From assembly GCA_031292385.1 (NCBI GenBank), contig JARLHE010000009.1:1-64000 (forward strand): a DNA stretch of 64,000 bases, given 5' to 3'. The position numbers and the translations under genes were made by a program. The DNA comes from Oligoflexia bacterium. Its GTDB lineage: Bacteria > Bdellovibrionota > UBA1018. Numbering within the stretch: the first letter of the stretch is position 1; each line of letters starts with the position of its first letter. Below the pieces are notes generated by a model. That model was not told the origin of the DNA, did not search any database, and saw only the letters and a list, made by a program, of their open reading frames with translations. Shown here piece by piece: positions 25,936 through 34,689 of the stretch.

Positions 25936-26973
25936 ATGGGGGAAGACTTTAAAAATTACCGCAGCAAGTGGGCCTTCTTCGCTTTCGTGGCGAGCCTGCC
26001 CTATTTGACGTGCGGCACCGCGACCGCATCGGACTCCATTCTGCTTAACTTATGCGCCGAAGAAGACTCGGTAGGTCCGGTTGAAACCGCGGCTTGCCAA
26101 ACGACTTACGCGGTCAATGACTGCGATAATTTCCTCAACTCGAACCCCGCCCTCAAGACCTACAAACGAAAATGCGATCGCTCATCGCTCGTGGACGATC
26201 GCGTTTGGAGCGGCGATAAAATAGTCTTGGGTTGCCTGGAAGGAGTTTTTCCGATTCAACTGGCGCAATCGCTCCTCAAACAGGCCGAAGGAAACGCCAC
26301 CGTCAGGCAGGCCCTTTTGACCGCGGCCGACCAGGACTTGAGCATCAAGCGCACGTTGTTCGCCGCGAAAAATCCGAGCTACGCGAACATCAGCGACACC
26401 GATTTGTCAAAGGTCAGCGCCGCCACGATCATGAATCAAAATCAAATGGCCGCGCAAGAAGCGCAAAACGCGGCATCGGCCGTCCGCGGGGAGCAAGCCC
26501 CCTACCTGGCGCCGGACGCGGACCCGCCTTCGACTGTTCCGCCCCTGAAGCCAAAACGCTCCGACAAAGAATCCTGGGCGAAAATTATTTTTTCCCTCAT
26601 CGAGCAAAAAATCCACATGCAGGAAAAAAGTTGGGACTGCCTCGACACCGAAGCCCGGGCCATCCAAGTTTGCAACGATGCGGCCTCGGTATTAGGAACT
26701 ATCCTGCCAGCGACCGCCGGAGAAAAAAGCCTCCTCGCCATGATCAAAGCAGCAAAAGGAGCAAAGGCCGCCGAGGTTTCCGCCACTCTTCCCAGCGCTA
26801 CGGAGGCCTTGATCGACAAAGCCGCGGCAGGCGTCGGCATCTCCGCCAACAGCAGCCGAAAAGGCGCGATGATCATCGATAATCTGAGCGGCCTGGCGAA
26901 AACGCCGCTTCCGCCCGGTGAACCGACGGAACAGCCTGCCCCGATCAAAGCAAAAGCGGCGAAGCCGAATTAG
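25936..26973 (+). CDS. Unknown exported protein
   Basis: A 345-residue protein with a signal peptide-like start (hydrophobic about residues 12-24, cleavage near TATASD). The mature N-terminal part has Cys residues in pairs (LCAEED, AACQTTYAVNDCDN, KRKCDR, LGCLEG), then a Gln/Ala-rich helical region, a Pro-rich linker and a second helical block. No family recognised. The ATG is not preceded by a strong ribosome site. It converges tightly on dut (3 bp between stops). Confidence 0.6.
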   Translation: MGEDFKNYRSKWAFFAFVASLPYLTCGTATASDSILLNLCAEEDSVGPVETAACQTTYAVNDCDNFLNSNPALKTYKRKCDRSSLVDDRVWSGDKIVLGCLEGVFPIQLAQSLLKQAEGNATVRQALLTAADQDLSIKRTLFAAKNPSYANISDTDLSKVSAATIMNQNQMAAQEAQNAASAVRGEQAPYLAPDADPPSTVPPLKPKRSDKESWAKIIFSLIEQKIHMQEKSWDCLDTEARAIQVCNDAASVLGTILPATAGEKSLLAMIKAAKGAKAAEVSATLPSATEALIDKAAAGVGISANSSRKGAMIIDNLSGLAKTPLPPGEPTEQPAPIKAKAAKPN

Positions 26974-26976
26974 AGC

Positions 26977-27423
26977 TCACTTCCCGCTGCTCCCAAAGCC
27001 CTTCAGGCCGCGCGCGGTCTCATCCAGCTCTTGAACTTCCAACACCGCCGGGGTCACGATGGGCAGGATCATCAGCTGGGCGATGCGCTCCCCACGCTTG
27101 AGCTGGATCGGGCCGCCCGAGATATTCCAGAGCACGATGTGAATTTCGCCGCGATAGCCCGCATCGATCACGCCACCCGCGGTTTTCACGCCCCGCTTTG
27201 CCAGCGAAGACCGATCCGCCACCAGGCCGACATGACCGGCGGGAATCGCAAGCGCGATGCCGGTGCGGGTCACTTTCCCCTGCTGGGGCTCAAGAAGCAC
27301 GTCTTCAAGGCTGTAAAGATCCAGGCCCGCGTCGTCGGCGTGGGCGCGAGTCGGAAGGGTCGCCTCCGGTGAAAACTTTTTGACTTCGATCGTCGGAAGG
27401 GTTTTTAAAGTCGATTGTTCCAT
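26977..27423 (-). CDS. dut: dUTP diphosphatase
   Basis: A 148-residue trimeric dUTPase. All five motifs are visible: HADDAGLDLYS, DRSSLAKRG, GGVIDAGYRGEI with the catalytic Asp, the GERIAQLMI block, and the C-terminal arm RGLKGFGSSGK that closes over the active site. It converts dUTP to dUMP and keeps uracil out of DNA. The start at 27423 is placed 6 bases after a -10 element. Its promoter region is shared with the divergent fic gene and overlaps a fic-side operator. Confidence 0.95.
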   Translation of the reverse strand: MEQSTLKTLPTIEVKKFSPEATLPTRAHADDAGLDLYSLEDVLLEPQQGKVTRTGIALAIPAGHVGLVADRSSLAKRGVKTAGGVIDAGYRGEIHIVLWNISGGPIQLKRGERIAQLMILPIVTPAVLEVQELDETARGLKGFGSSGK

Positions 27424-27429
27424 GATCAC

Positions 27430-27458
27430 TGGATATCCTAACCAGTCTCTCAGTGCAA
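27430..27458 (-). promoter_or_regulatory. dut: Promoter of dut, leaderless layout
   Basis: On the minus strand TTGCAC (27458-27453), a 17-bp spacer and TATCCA (27435-27430), then 6 bases to the ATG at 27423. Transcription should begin at the start codon. The -35 overlaps the first operator half-site (27456-27463). Confidence 0.6.
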
Positions 27459-27489
27459 ATGATCGTATCATTTGATACTATCAAATGAT
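27456..27489. promoter_or_regulatory. Triple half-site operator between dut and fic
   Basis: Three copies of the half-site CAAATGAT occur in alternating orientation: 27456-27463, its reverse complement 27467-27474, and 27482-27489. The first two form a perfect 8-bp-arm palindrome with a 3-bp centre. The second and third form a perfect 10-bp-arm palindrome (27467-27476 and 27480-27489, 3-bp centre). The array covers the dut -35 and the fic start codon, so a bound protein would block both genes. Confidence 0.7.
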
Positions 27490-28459
27490 GCAACCGCCGT
27501 TTTCCATCACGCCCCGGATCTTGAATCTAGTCGCCGAGATCAGTCGCCAAATCGGGAAACTTGAAGGACTTCGCGCGCCTGCTCCCCAGCCTCGACTTCG
27601 AAAACAGAATCGGATCAAGACGATCCAGGGAAGCTTGGCGATCGAGGGCAACACCTTAGAACTGGACCAAGTAAGCGCCATTTTGGACGGCAAGCGCGTC
27701 CGCGGCCCCAAACGCGAAGTCCTCGAAGTCGAAAATGCGATCCGGCTTTACGAGCGAATCTCCGAATTCGATCCGTTCCTGGAGAAGGACCTGCTTCGCG
27801 CGCACGCGATCCTCATGCGCGATCTTGTCGAAGACGCGGGAAAGTACCGGCAGAGCGGGGTTGGGATCATCAAAGGTCAGGAAATTTCACACGTCGCGCC
27901 TCCTGCGAAGAGGGTGCCCGAGCTCATGAGCGGGCTTATTTCGTTCATCCGGCAAACCGATGATCTTTCTCCGCTCATTCGGGCCTGCGTTTTTCATTAC
28001 GAGCTCGAATTCATTCACCCGTTCTCGGACGGCAACGGCCGCCTCGGGCGGTTCTGGCAATCGCTGCTCCTCACCCGCTTTTATCCGGTATTAGCGCATC
28101 TCCCCGTCGAATCGGTGATTCACGAACGTCAGGAGCGCTATTATCTCGTACTGGAAAGCTGCGATCGCCAGGGCAATTCCACGGAGTTTGTCGAATTTTC
28201 GCTCGAAGCGATCCGCGACGCATTGAACGAGTTCATGAAAGAGATCCGTCCCGAGCCCGATACGGCCGCGTCCCGCCTCACGCTCGCCCAAAGGGAATTC
28301 GGCGAGAGAGTTTTCTCGCGCAAGGACTACTTGCAGTTTTTCAAGACCCTCTCGACGGCCACCGCCAGCCGGGACCTGGCCTTCGGGGCCAGCGAAGGAC
28401 TCCTGCGGCGCACAGGAACGCAGGCAATCGCGAAATATCGTTTCAAGGTCGCGAAATAG
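27485..28459 (+). CDS. Fic-family AMPylator with N-terminal inhibitory motif and C-terminal winged-helix-like region
   Basis: A 324-residue Fic protein. HPFSDGNGRLGR (His178 onward) is the active-site loop for AMP transfer to Ser, Thr or Tyr. The inhibitory helix motif S-x-x-x-E-G is at residues 50-55 (Ser50, Glu54), placing it in the class with an N-terminal inhibitory helix. The last 70 residues resemble a winged helix, as in Fic regulators that bind their own promoter, which fits the operator covering the start codon. Two ATGs stand in tandem; the second (27488) lies 6 bases after TACTAT. No separate antitoxin is seen. The gene diverges from dut. Confidence 0.9.
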   Translation: MMQPPFSITPRILNLVAEISRQIGKLEGLRAPAPQPRLRKQNRIKTIQGSLAIEGNTLELDQVSAILDGKRVRGPKREVLEVENAIRLYERISEFDPFLEKDLLRAHAILMRDLVEDAGKYRQSGVGIIKGQEISHVAPPAKRVPELMSGLISFIRQTDDLSPLIRACVFHYELEFIHPFSDGNGRLGRFWQSLLLTRFYPVLAHLPVESVIHERQERYYLVLESCDRQGNSTEFVEFSLEAIRDALNEFMKEIRPEPDTAASRLTLAQREFGERVFSRKDYLQFFKTLSTATASRDLAFGASEGLLRRTGTQAIAKYRFKVAK

Positions 28460-28463
28460 GACG

Positions 28464-29756
28464 TTACCGCAAAAGGGAGGCAACGTGGTCCGCGACCGAA
28501 GCGATGGACTGCTCCGTTTGCTCCCCGCTTCGCAGGTCTTTAACGCCGACTTTTCCTTGCGCGAGTTCCGCCTCGCCCAAAAGCAACGCCACGCGGGCGC
28601 CGTGCTTATTGGCCTGCTTGAGCTGCGCACCGAATCCTCCGGCCTCAAGCGGCGTGCTCACGCGAAGGCCGCGAGAGCGCAAGGCTCGAGCCATTTCTTC
28701 GGCTTGTGCCCGGAGGCCGAGCTGAGGAAGCGTGACGAATACGTCGATGCCCGTGCCAAGCGCGGGAAGAAGCCCATGAGTTTCGAGAAAATTCCGCAAG
28801 GTCACATCGCCGAAGCCCAGGCCCACGCCCGAAAGCTTTTGATTGCCGAACATGCCGACCAGATTATCGTAGCGCCCGCCCCCGAACATCGCGCGGCGGT
28901 TTTCGGGCGAAGTATCGAACATCTCGAAAACCGTGCCCGTATAGTAATCCAGACCTCTCAGAACCGTCGGATCGAAAACCACCGCGTTGGATTCGGCGCC
29001 GGATTCGCGCATGAGGCGAAACAGCTCGCGCAACTCTTCCACGCCTTGGCAGGGATGCTCGCGCGAAACCTCTTCGAATGTGGATCTGAAAAAACGTTCC
29101 ATCTTCTCGCGCTGATCGTCGCTGATGGACAACTCGCCCAGCCACTTCGAATATGCTTCCTCGCCGATTTTTGCGCGAGCGTCGATCGCCTTCGCGACCT
29201 TCAAAGCGGTCTCGGCTGAAAGCCCCAAAGACTGACTGAAGAAATGATCGATGATCCGACGGTTATTCAGTTTGATCGAAACAAACTTCTCGCCGCCGAA
29301 AGCCTTCATCAGATCAAGCGCAAGAGTCAGGATCTCGGCATCCGCCAACAAGGGATCGCCGCCCAAAACATCGACGTTCAGCTGCCAGTGCTCTCGCAAG
29401 CGCCCGCGCTGCGGACGTTCGTAGCGCCACAGATTGGGGATCGAGAATAAACGGATCGGCCGCGGAAGCTCGTGGATTTTCGCCGCTACCATTCGCGCCA
29501 AAGTGGGGGTCATTTCCGGGCGAATGGCCATCTTGCGCTCGCCCCGATCGACCAACCAGTACAGCTGCTGATTGACGAGCTCCTCGCCTGATTTGGCGGC
29601 GTAAAGCTCGAACGGCTCAAGCATCGGCCCGTTGTATTCGCGATACCCGTACGATTCCACCACGCGCCCCATCGTGTCGAACATGTAGCGCTGGATCGCC
29701 ATGTCATCCGGGTAAAAATCGCGCGTTCCCTTATACGGTTGAGTCGTCAGAGCCAT
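28464..29756 (-). CDS. hisS: Histidyl-tRNA synthetase
   Basis: A 430-residue class II aminoacyl-tRNA synthetase. Motif 2 is seen in NLWRYERPQRGRLREHWQ, the His-specific motif in RGLDYYTGTVFE, and motif 3 near GGGRYDNLVG with GVGLGFGDVTLR. The C-terminal anticodon-binding domain is complete. It charges tRNA-His. The stop is 4 bp from the convergent fic stop. Confidence 0.96.
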   Translation of the reverse strand: MALTTQPYKGTRDFYPDDMAIQRYMFDTMGRVVESYGYREYNGPMLEPFELYAAKSGEELVNQQLYWLVDRGERKMAIRPEMTPTLARMVAAKIHELPRPIRLFSIPNLWRYERPQRGRLREHWQLNVDVLGGDPLLADAEILTLALDLMKAFGGEKFVSIKLNNRRIIDHFFSQSLGLSAETALKVAKAIDARAKIGEEAYSKWLGELSISDDQREKMERFFRSTFEEVSREHPCQGVEELRELFRLMRESGAESNAVVFDPTVLRGLDYYTGTVFEMFDTSPENRRAMFGGGRYDNLVGMFGNQKLSGVGLGFGDVTLRNFLETHGLLPALGTGIDVFVTLPQLGLRAQAEEMARALRSRGLRVSTPLEAGGFGAQLKQANKHGARVALLLGEAELAQGKVGVKDLRSGEQTEQSIASVADHVASLLR

Positions 29757-29762
29757 GCCCGC

Positions 29763-29791
29763 AAACTAGCGAGTTCAGCCGCACGCGTCAA
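29763..29791 (-). promoter_or_regulatory. hisS: Promoter of hisS, leaderless layout
   Basis: On the minus strand TTGACG (29791-29786), a 17-bp spacer and TAGTTT (29768-29763), then 6 bases to the ATG at 29756. The predicted transcription start coincides with the start codon and no Shine-Dalgarno is visible. Confidence 0.6.
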
Positions 29792-29868
29792 GCCCGCTCA
29801 TATCGCTGCTCGAAGTTGACTTTTTCGCGTAATCCCTGTTACCGCTGTGGAATCTAAGGAGCCAATTC

Positions 29869-30807
29869 ATGACGATAACCGATAAAGCAAACCTGGGTTT
29901 CAACAAAGACATGCTGATCCTGCCCTTCGATCACCGCGGGTCTTTCCAGGAGAAACTTTTTGGAATCAAAGGCCGGCAGCCGAATGCGGCTGAAACGGCC
30001 GAAATCGCCTCCTACAAAGCCATTATTTTCGAAGGCTTCAAAAAGGCCGTCGCCGCCGGCGTTCCGAAGGACAAGGCAGGTATCCTGGTGGACGAGCAAT
30101 TCGGCTCTGAAATTTTGAAACAAGCCAAGTCAGCTGGTTTCATGACCGCTTGCCCGGCCGAGAAATCCGGCCAAGACGAGTTTGATTTCGAATACGGCGC
30201 CGAATACGGCGCCCACATCGCCCGCTTCATGCCGTCCTTCGTCAAAGTTCTGGTGCGCTATAATCCTGAAGCTGATGCGGCAGCCAATAAAACCCAAGCC
30301 GCGCGCCTCAAGCAGCTCTCCGATTACTGCCATGGCCACGGCAATAAATTCATGTTCGAGCTTTTGGTACCCGCCACGCCCGCGCAGCTTGCCAAAGCCG
30401 GCGGCGACACTGCTCGCTACGACCGCGATCTGCGGCCCGGCCTCATGGTCCAGGCCATGAAAGAGCTTCAAAACTACGGGATTGAACCCGACGTTTGGAA
30501 ACTGGAAGGAATCGAAACCGAAGCCGACTCCCGTCGCGTGGCCGAACAAGCCCGAATCGGCGGCCGCTCCAACGTGGGCGTGATCGTTTTGGGCCGCGGT
30601 GAAAACGCAGAAAAAGTGAAACACTGGCTCACGACCGCCGCCAAGGTTCCGGGCGTCATCGGTTTCGCCGTCGGACGCACGGTTTTCTGGGAGCCCCTCA
30701 AGGGCGTCAAGGAATCCAAATGGTCTCGTGAGAAGGCCGCCGACATGATCGCCGAGAACTTCAAGAGCCTCTGTGACCTCTGGCAAAACGCCCGCAAACA
30801 GCACTAG
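29869..30807 (+). CDS. DUF2090 aldolase (IolJ/LacD-like, 2-deoxy-5-keto-gluconate-6-phosphate type)
   Basis: A 312-residue TIM-barrel protein matching the DUF2090 domain that is fused to 5-dehydro-2-deoxygluconokinase (IolC) in many bacteria; here it stands alone. The early FDHRGSF and late GFAVGRTVFW blocks are typical. The predicted reaction is aldol cleavage of 2-deoxy-5-keto-gluconate-6-phosphate, a step of myo-inositol breakdown, but the kinase partner is absent from the window. AAGGAG precedes the ATG. It overlaps serB by 35 bp. Confidence 0.8.
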   Translation: MTITDKANLGFNKDMLILPFDHRGSFQEKLFGIKGRQPNAAETAEIASYKAIIFEGFKKAVAAGVPKDKAGILVDEQFGSEILKQAKSAGFMTACPAEKSGQDEFDFEYGAEYGAHIARFMPSFVKVLVRYNPEADAAANKTQAARLKQLSDYCHGHGNKFMFELLVPATPAQLAKAGGDTARYDRDLRPGLMVQAMKELQNYGIEPDVWKLEGIETEADSRRVAEQARIGGRSNVGVIVLGRGENAEKVKHWLTTAAKVPGVIGFAVGRTVFWEPLKGVKESKWSREKAADMIAENFKSLCDLWQNARKQH

Positions 30808-31492
30808 ATCGGTTCAGTCTTATCGCCTCATCGCGTTCGACATGGATTCGACCTTGATTCAATGCGAGGTCGTCGACGAATTGGCTCGTGAAAAGGGCGT
30901 CTACAGCGATATCGCCGCCATCACCTTGAGCGCGATGCAGGGCAAAATCGATTTCAACGAAAGCCTCAAGCAACGCTGCGAAAAGCTCGCGGGGCTGACG
31001 AAGGAAGCGCTTCAGCGCGTCGTGGATCGGGTGCAGCTCACCCCCGGCGCCGAGGAGCTCATCCAGACGCTCAAAGCCTACGGATACAAAACGGCGCTCA
31101 TCAGCGGCGGCTTCACTTTTGTGTCAGAAGGCCTCAAAAGGCAGCTCGGGCTCGATTACGCTTTTGCCAATACGCTTGAAATCGAGAATGGCGCGCTCAC
31201 CGGAAAGGTAATTCCTCCGATCATAAACGCGCAAAGAAAAGCGCAGCTGCTCGAAGAAATCGCGAGCCGGGAGAAGATTCCGCTCGCCGAAACCATCGCC
31301 GTAGGCGACGGCGCCAATGACCTATTGATGCTCGGAAAAGCCGGCTTCAGCATCGCATTCAATGCCAAACCCGCCGTTCAGGCTCAAGCCGATGCGGTCA
31401 TCAACGAAAATGACCTGTATTTGATCACTTCGCTCTTGGGAGTGGAGAAGGCTGCGGCGAAACCGCCGGTTTCTGTTCCGCCCGTTTCTTGA
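30773..31492 (+). CDS. serB: Phosphoserine phosphatase
   Basis: A 239-residue HAD-family phosphatase. DMDST holds the nucleophile Asp, followed by SGGFTF (motif II) and GDGANDLLM (motif IV), all standard for SerB. It releases serine from phosphoserine, the last step of serine synthesis. No in-frame ATG exists between the GTG at 30773 and the catalytic motif, so the GTG within the aldolase gene is the likely start. The C-terminal tail overlaps the convergent gene by 68 bp. Confidence 0.9.
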   Translation: MTSGKTPANSTRSVQSYRLIAFDMDSTLIQCEVVDELAREKGVYSDIAAITLSAMQGKIDFNESLKQRCEKLAGLTKEALQRVVDRVQLTPGAEELIQTLKAYGYKTALISGGFTFVSEGLKRQLGLDYAFANTLEIENGALTGKVIPPIINAQRKAQLLEEIASREKIPLAETIAVGDGANDLLMLGKAGFSIAFNAKPAVQAQADAVINENDLYLITSLLGVEKAAAKPPVSVPPVS

Positions 31493-32378
31493 GATCCTCG
31501 AAAAGACGGGTCAAATAGGCCTTTCCATTGACCTCGAATGCCGAGCGCAGCTTGGGGCGGGAAATCGCGGCGACAATGCCCGTTTTCTTCAACATATCCA
31601 TTTCGCCGATGAGCGATTGGATCACGTAAACAAGCCCCTGCTCCGGATCGCAGCTCACTTCCCCGTACTCGCCCCAGCTATCAAAATAGTGATCCGTGTA
31701 AACGTCGCGAAGCCAAACCGCAGCCTCGTTTCCGCTGCTTCCGATCGGCGAAACCGCGACCCGGCGATCGACCACTTGATGCATCTTCTGGATCTTTCCC
31801 GGCGCGAAATCGAGAACCCTTAAAAAGACCGGCCCGGCAAGGGCCCCCGCCCGAGGTTCCGGGCGCGGCACGGAGATCCGGTAACCCCGGTCGTCGAAAA
31901 GCTTCCATGGATCAACCGGATTTCCGGGAAACTCGTACTCCGAACGAGCCTGTGTCTTTTCATAGCGATCGACACGCTCCCCTACGAGCTTTAAAAACTC
32001 CGGCAAGCGGTCCTTGCTCGCCGTATCTTTCATTTTCCCCGTTTCCCGGGCATCGAACTTCACGGCGCAGGGGAAATGATCGCAATCTTGGATTTTCGCG
32101 AGCTCGTCGCCGCTCCACGGCTCCCATGCCCCGAAATCACCGGAATGCTTATAAGGCGTGAGCTCGACCGCAGGCACTTCGATCAAAGCGTCGCTCCAAT
32201 TTTTGCAGGCACAGGGCTCGGCCGAACGAGGCGAGCATTTGGGAATTTCGACTTTTTGAATTCGCACGAGCGACAAAACCGCATTTTGGGCGTCGAACTC
32301 GAAATAAGGCTGCCCATGCGCCGCGGCTGCCGACGCGATTAAAGCCGCAACTGCCGCTGTGGTCGAACCCAGAGCCAT
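31425..32378 (-). CDS. Unknown exported protein in the mla operon
   Basis: A 317-residue protein with a signal peptide (residues 1-22, cut near AAAHG). It has a Cys-rich segment early in the mature protein (PKCSPRSAEPCACKNW and DCDHFPC), then beta-type sequence and a Lys/Pro-rich C-terminus. No family recognised. It follows the MlaD gene by 27 bp on the same strand, so it may be a periplasmic or outer-membrane partner of that transporter. GGGGAC stands before the ATG. Confidence 0.65.
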   Translation of the reverse strand: MALGSTTAAVAALIASAAAAHGQPYFEFDAQNAVLSLVRIQKVEIPKCSPRSAEPCACKNWSDALIEVPAVELTPYKHSGDFGAWEPWSGDELAKIQDCDHFPCAVKFDARETGKMKDTASKDRLPEFLKLVGERVDRYEKTQARSEYEFPGNPVDPWKLFDDRGYRISVPRPEPRAGALAGPVFLRVLDFAPGKIQKMHQVVDRRVAVSPIGSSGNEAAVWLRDVYTDHYFDSWGEYGEVSCDPEQGLVYVIQSLIGEMDMLKKTGIVAAISRPKLRSAFEVNGKAYLTRLFEDLKKRAEQKPAVSPQPSPLPRAK

Positions 32379-32405
32379 GGCGAAAGTCCCCTGCCCTCGA
32401 TGCCT

Positions 32406-33842
32406 TTAGCGAAGCGCAAAGAGGAGCTTGATATCTTCGTCGTCGAAAGTGACCCCCGCGCCGTACATCCAGGGAATCAGGCCGTTCACGTTGTGAACCC
32501 CTTCAACGCCGCCTTGCACGTAGAGCCCTGAATACGGACGTACGATCATATTCACGCGCAAATCCGTGGGATAACCGATGCCGCGCGAGTACACCTGCGT
32601 TTCGAGTCGAACCCGGTCTTCCATGCCGACAGGACCGAGGTTGCCCGCGATCGTAATGGCTCCGTCGCCGTAGAGCGCGCCGACGGCGAGATCGACCCGC
32701 CGATCAAACAAAAGCTTTCCCACCATGGCGGTGAACAAAATCCCCGTCTCTTCGACCTGCGTCGTTTGTGTCGTCACCGTCTGCCCGCCGGCGGTGGTGG
32801 TCGTATCCGTGATCGTACGCCGGCCTCGGGGATCGAGCGCGATACCCAACAAGTAATACCGGGTCGGATTCGGCCAAATAGCCAAGCTGAAATAACCGCG
32901 ATCCGATTCATAGCCGCGAATTTTTTGAGCGCCGATATTGACCACGAAGCGCATCTCATCGACATGGCTTAATAGCTTATTGGCTCTTTGCAGGAGCTGT
33001 TTGAACTCGATCGCATAGCTCGGATCGTTGAGCAGCATCCCGACCGAACCCTGCCCCTGATTGATCCGGGTCAGCATCGTGCGCAATTGCTCGATCGCGT
33101 CCTCAAGCTTTGAAAGCGCGCGCTGAGCCGTTTGGTTGATGCCGCCCTCCGGCGACAATGTTTTCGAAGCGTTCTCCAAGGTCTTATTGAGTTGGCGCAT
33201 GGTCGCGTGCAACTCCTCCGGATTCAACGCCTGCTTCAAATTGGAAGTCAGCTGAGTCAATTCCGTCACGAGCGAATCGACCTTGTTCATCACCGCCTGC
33301 ATATCGCGAGATTCCTCCCCCACGGGGATTTGCCGCTCGCCCTTTTTCGTCACGGTTGCCGAGCTGGTATCCGCCGGGTTCGAGCTCACATTGGTGGGGA
33401 TGTTGGTCTCAGCGTACGCTTCGTTTTCGAAGCTCCAGCTCTCGTTCTTGAACTCGTTGCGGGATTCATTCGTGGATCCCGCGTATTTGACCGGCTTCAG
33501 CTCAACGAACTTATCCCCCAGGAAACCTTCCGCGCGGATGTAAGCGCGAGTCGACGGGAGCACCTCAACCGGAGCCGTGATGCAAATCCCCAGATTGACA
33601 TGCGTCTCGGTCAGGCGAATATTCTTGATATAGCCGATCTCGATCCCCATCGATTGGACGGGGGACTTCATCTTCAAGCCAGTCGCGTCTTCGATATCGA
33701 TGTGCACCAACTGGCAAGGCCGCCACCAAAACGGCTTTTGATTCACCAAAACGGTGACAAGACCGATCAGGCAAAGAGCACTCAGAGTGAAAAGCCCTAC
33801 TTTAATCTTAGTCGTTAAGGTCGCGTCGAGAGAATTGGCCAT
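32406..33842 (-). CDS. MCE/MlaD-domain protein with C-terminal beta-rich extension
   Basis: A 478-residue protein. One N-terminal membrane helix (residues 11-33) anchors it in the inner membrane. An MCE domain follows (about 45-125; ATGLKMKSPVQSMGIEIGYI is typical), then a Ser/Asn linker, a helical coiled-coil region (about 180-310) and a C-terminal part of alternating beta strands (about 310-478) that reads like an outer-membrane barrel or barrel plug. MCE proteins form hexameric tubes that carry lipids between membranes. The long helix plus beta-rich tail could span the periplasm. It is 4 bp from mlaE. Confidence 0.82.
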   Translation of the reverse strand: MANSLDATLTTKIKVGLFTLSALCLIGLVTVLVNQKPFWWRPCQLVHIDIEDATGLKMKSPVQSMGIEIGYIKNIRLTETHVNLGICITAPVEVLPSTRAYIRAEGFLGDKFVELKPVKYAGSTNESRNEFKNESWSFENEAYAETNIPTNVSSNPADTSSATVTKKGERQIPVGEESRDMQAVMNKVDSLVTELTQLTSNLKQALNPEELHATMRQLNKTLENASKTLSPEGGINQTAQRALSKLEDAIEQLRTMLTRINQGQGSVGMLLNDPSYAIEFKQLLQRANKLLSHVDEMRFVVNIGAQKIRGYESDRGYFSLAIWPNPTRYYLLGIALDPRGRRTITDTTTTAGGQTVTTQTTQVEETGILFTAMVGKLLFDRRVDLAVGALYGDGAITIAGNLGPVGMEDRVRLETQVYSRGIGYPTDLRVNMIVRPYSGLYVQGGVEGVHNVNGLIPWMYGAGVTFDDEDIKLLFALR

Positions 33843-33846
33843 TCAA

Positions 33847-34689
33847 TTAAATCCTCAGCCTGGAAAAACCAAAAGGTAGTAATGACGTTAAGACGTAATC
33901 CCCGAGCAAAATCGAAAGACAGCTGGCTACGACCGTATTGCGCGTAGCTCCGCCGACCGCTCTTGCTCCCCCATGAGCTTCGTAACCGCAGTAACAACCG
34001 ATCCAAGTCAAAATCAGCCCAAAGGCGGCCCCTTTGGTGACGCAATGAATCAGATCGATGCGATCCGTCACTCTCTCATACTGATGCCAAAAAATCGTCC
34101 AATCGAGCCCCATCATCCCGCAGGAGATCGCGGCTGCCGCCAATGACCCCACCACCGCGAAACAGAAAGCCAGAAGAGGCATCATCACCAGACCCGCCAA
34201 AACACGAGGCACGACCAGGTACTCGATAGGGTCAATTCCCATGACCTCGAGGGCGTCGATTTGCTCGGAGACGCGCATACTCGCGATCTCGGCCGCCATC
34301 GCGGCTCCGGCTCGCCCGGTAACCATAATTGCGCCCATAACCGGGGCTAATTCCCGAAAAAGGGAAACCCCCACGCTACCGCCCAGGAGGGCCTCTGCAT
34401 TAAAAAGATGAAACGATACGTAAAGCTGGTAGCCCAGCACGCTGCCCATGAAAATCGAAGCGACGAGGGTCACGCCGAGAGAATTGACCCCGATGAACTC
34501 GCATTGTTTTAGGAATAAGTCACGGCGGCGCCAGAACCGCCGCATCCCGACGAGCGTATCACCTACGAAAAGAGAAAAATCTCCCAACGTATTGACCAAA
34601 GAACGAATGAATTCTCCCCATTTCACGTTGAGTTCAGTTAAAACCAGGTTGAGGTTAAAAACAAGCGAGTTCGCCCCATATGAAAGCAT
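33847..34689 (-). CDS. mlaE: MlaE-family lipid ABC permease
   Basis: A membrane permease of about 280 residues. FIGVNSLGVTLVASIFMGSVLGYQ and GRAGAAMAAEIASMRVSEQIDALEVMGIDP are the family's conserved blocks; the latter couples to the ATPase. With MCE proteins it moves phospholipids or other lipids between membranes. The cognate ATPase (MlaF) is not adjacent. Start set at the ATG at 34689; a later GTG (34626) is possible. This start overlaps the 5' end of the divergent hpnN gene by 10 bp, so at least one of the two starts or promoters is unusual. Confidence 0.88.
   Translation of the reverse strand: MLSYGANSLVFNLNLVLTELNVKWGEFIRSLVNTLGDFSLFVGDTLVGMRRFWRRRDLFLKQCEFIGVNSLGVTLVASIFMGSVLGYQLYVSFHLFNAEALLGGSVGVSLFRELAPVMGAIMVTGRAGAAMAAEIASMRVSEQIDALEVMGIDPIEYLVVPRVLAGLVMMPLLAFCFAVVGSLAAAAISCGMMGLDWTIFWHQYERVTDRIDLIHCVTKGAAFGLILTWIGCYCGYEAHGGARAVGGATRNTVVASCLSILLGDYVLTSLLPFGFSRLRI

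Noticed and set aside
27485..28459. Fic protein as a classical toxin-antitoxin pair
   Set aside because: There is no small antitoxin gene next to it, and the inhibitory motif lies within the protein itself.
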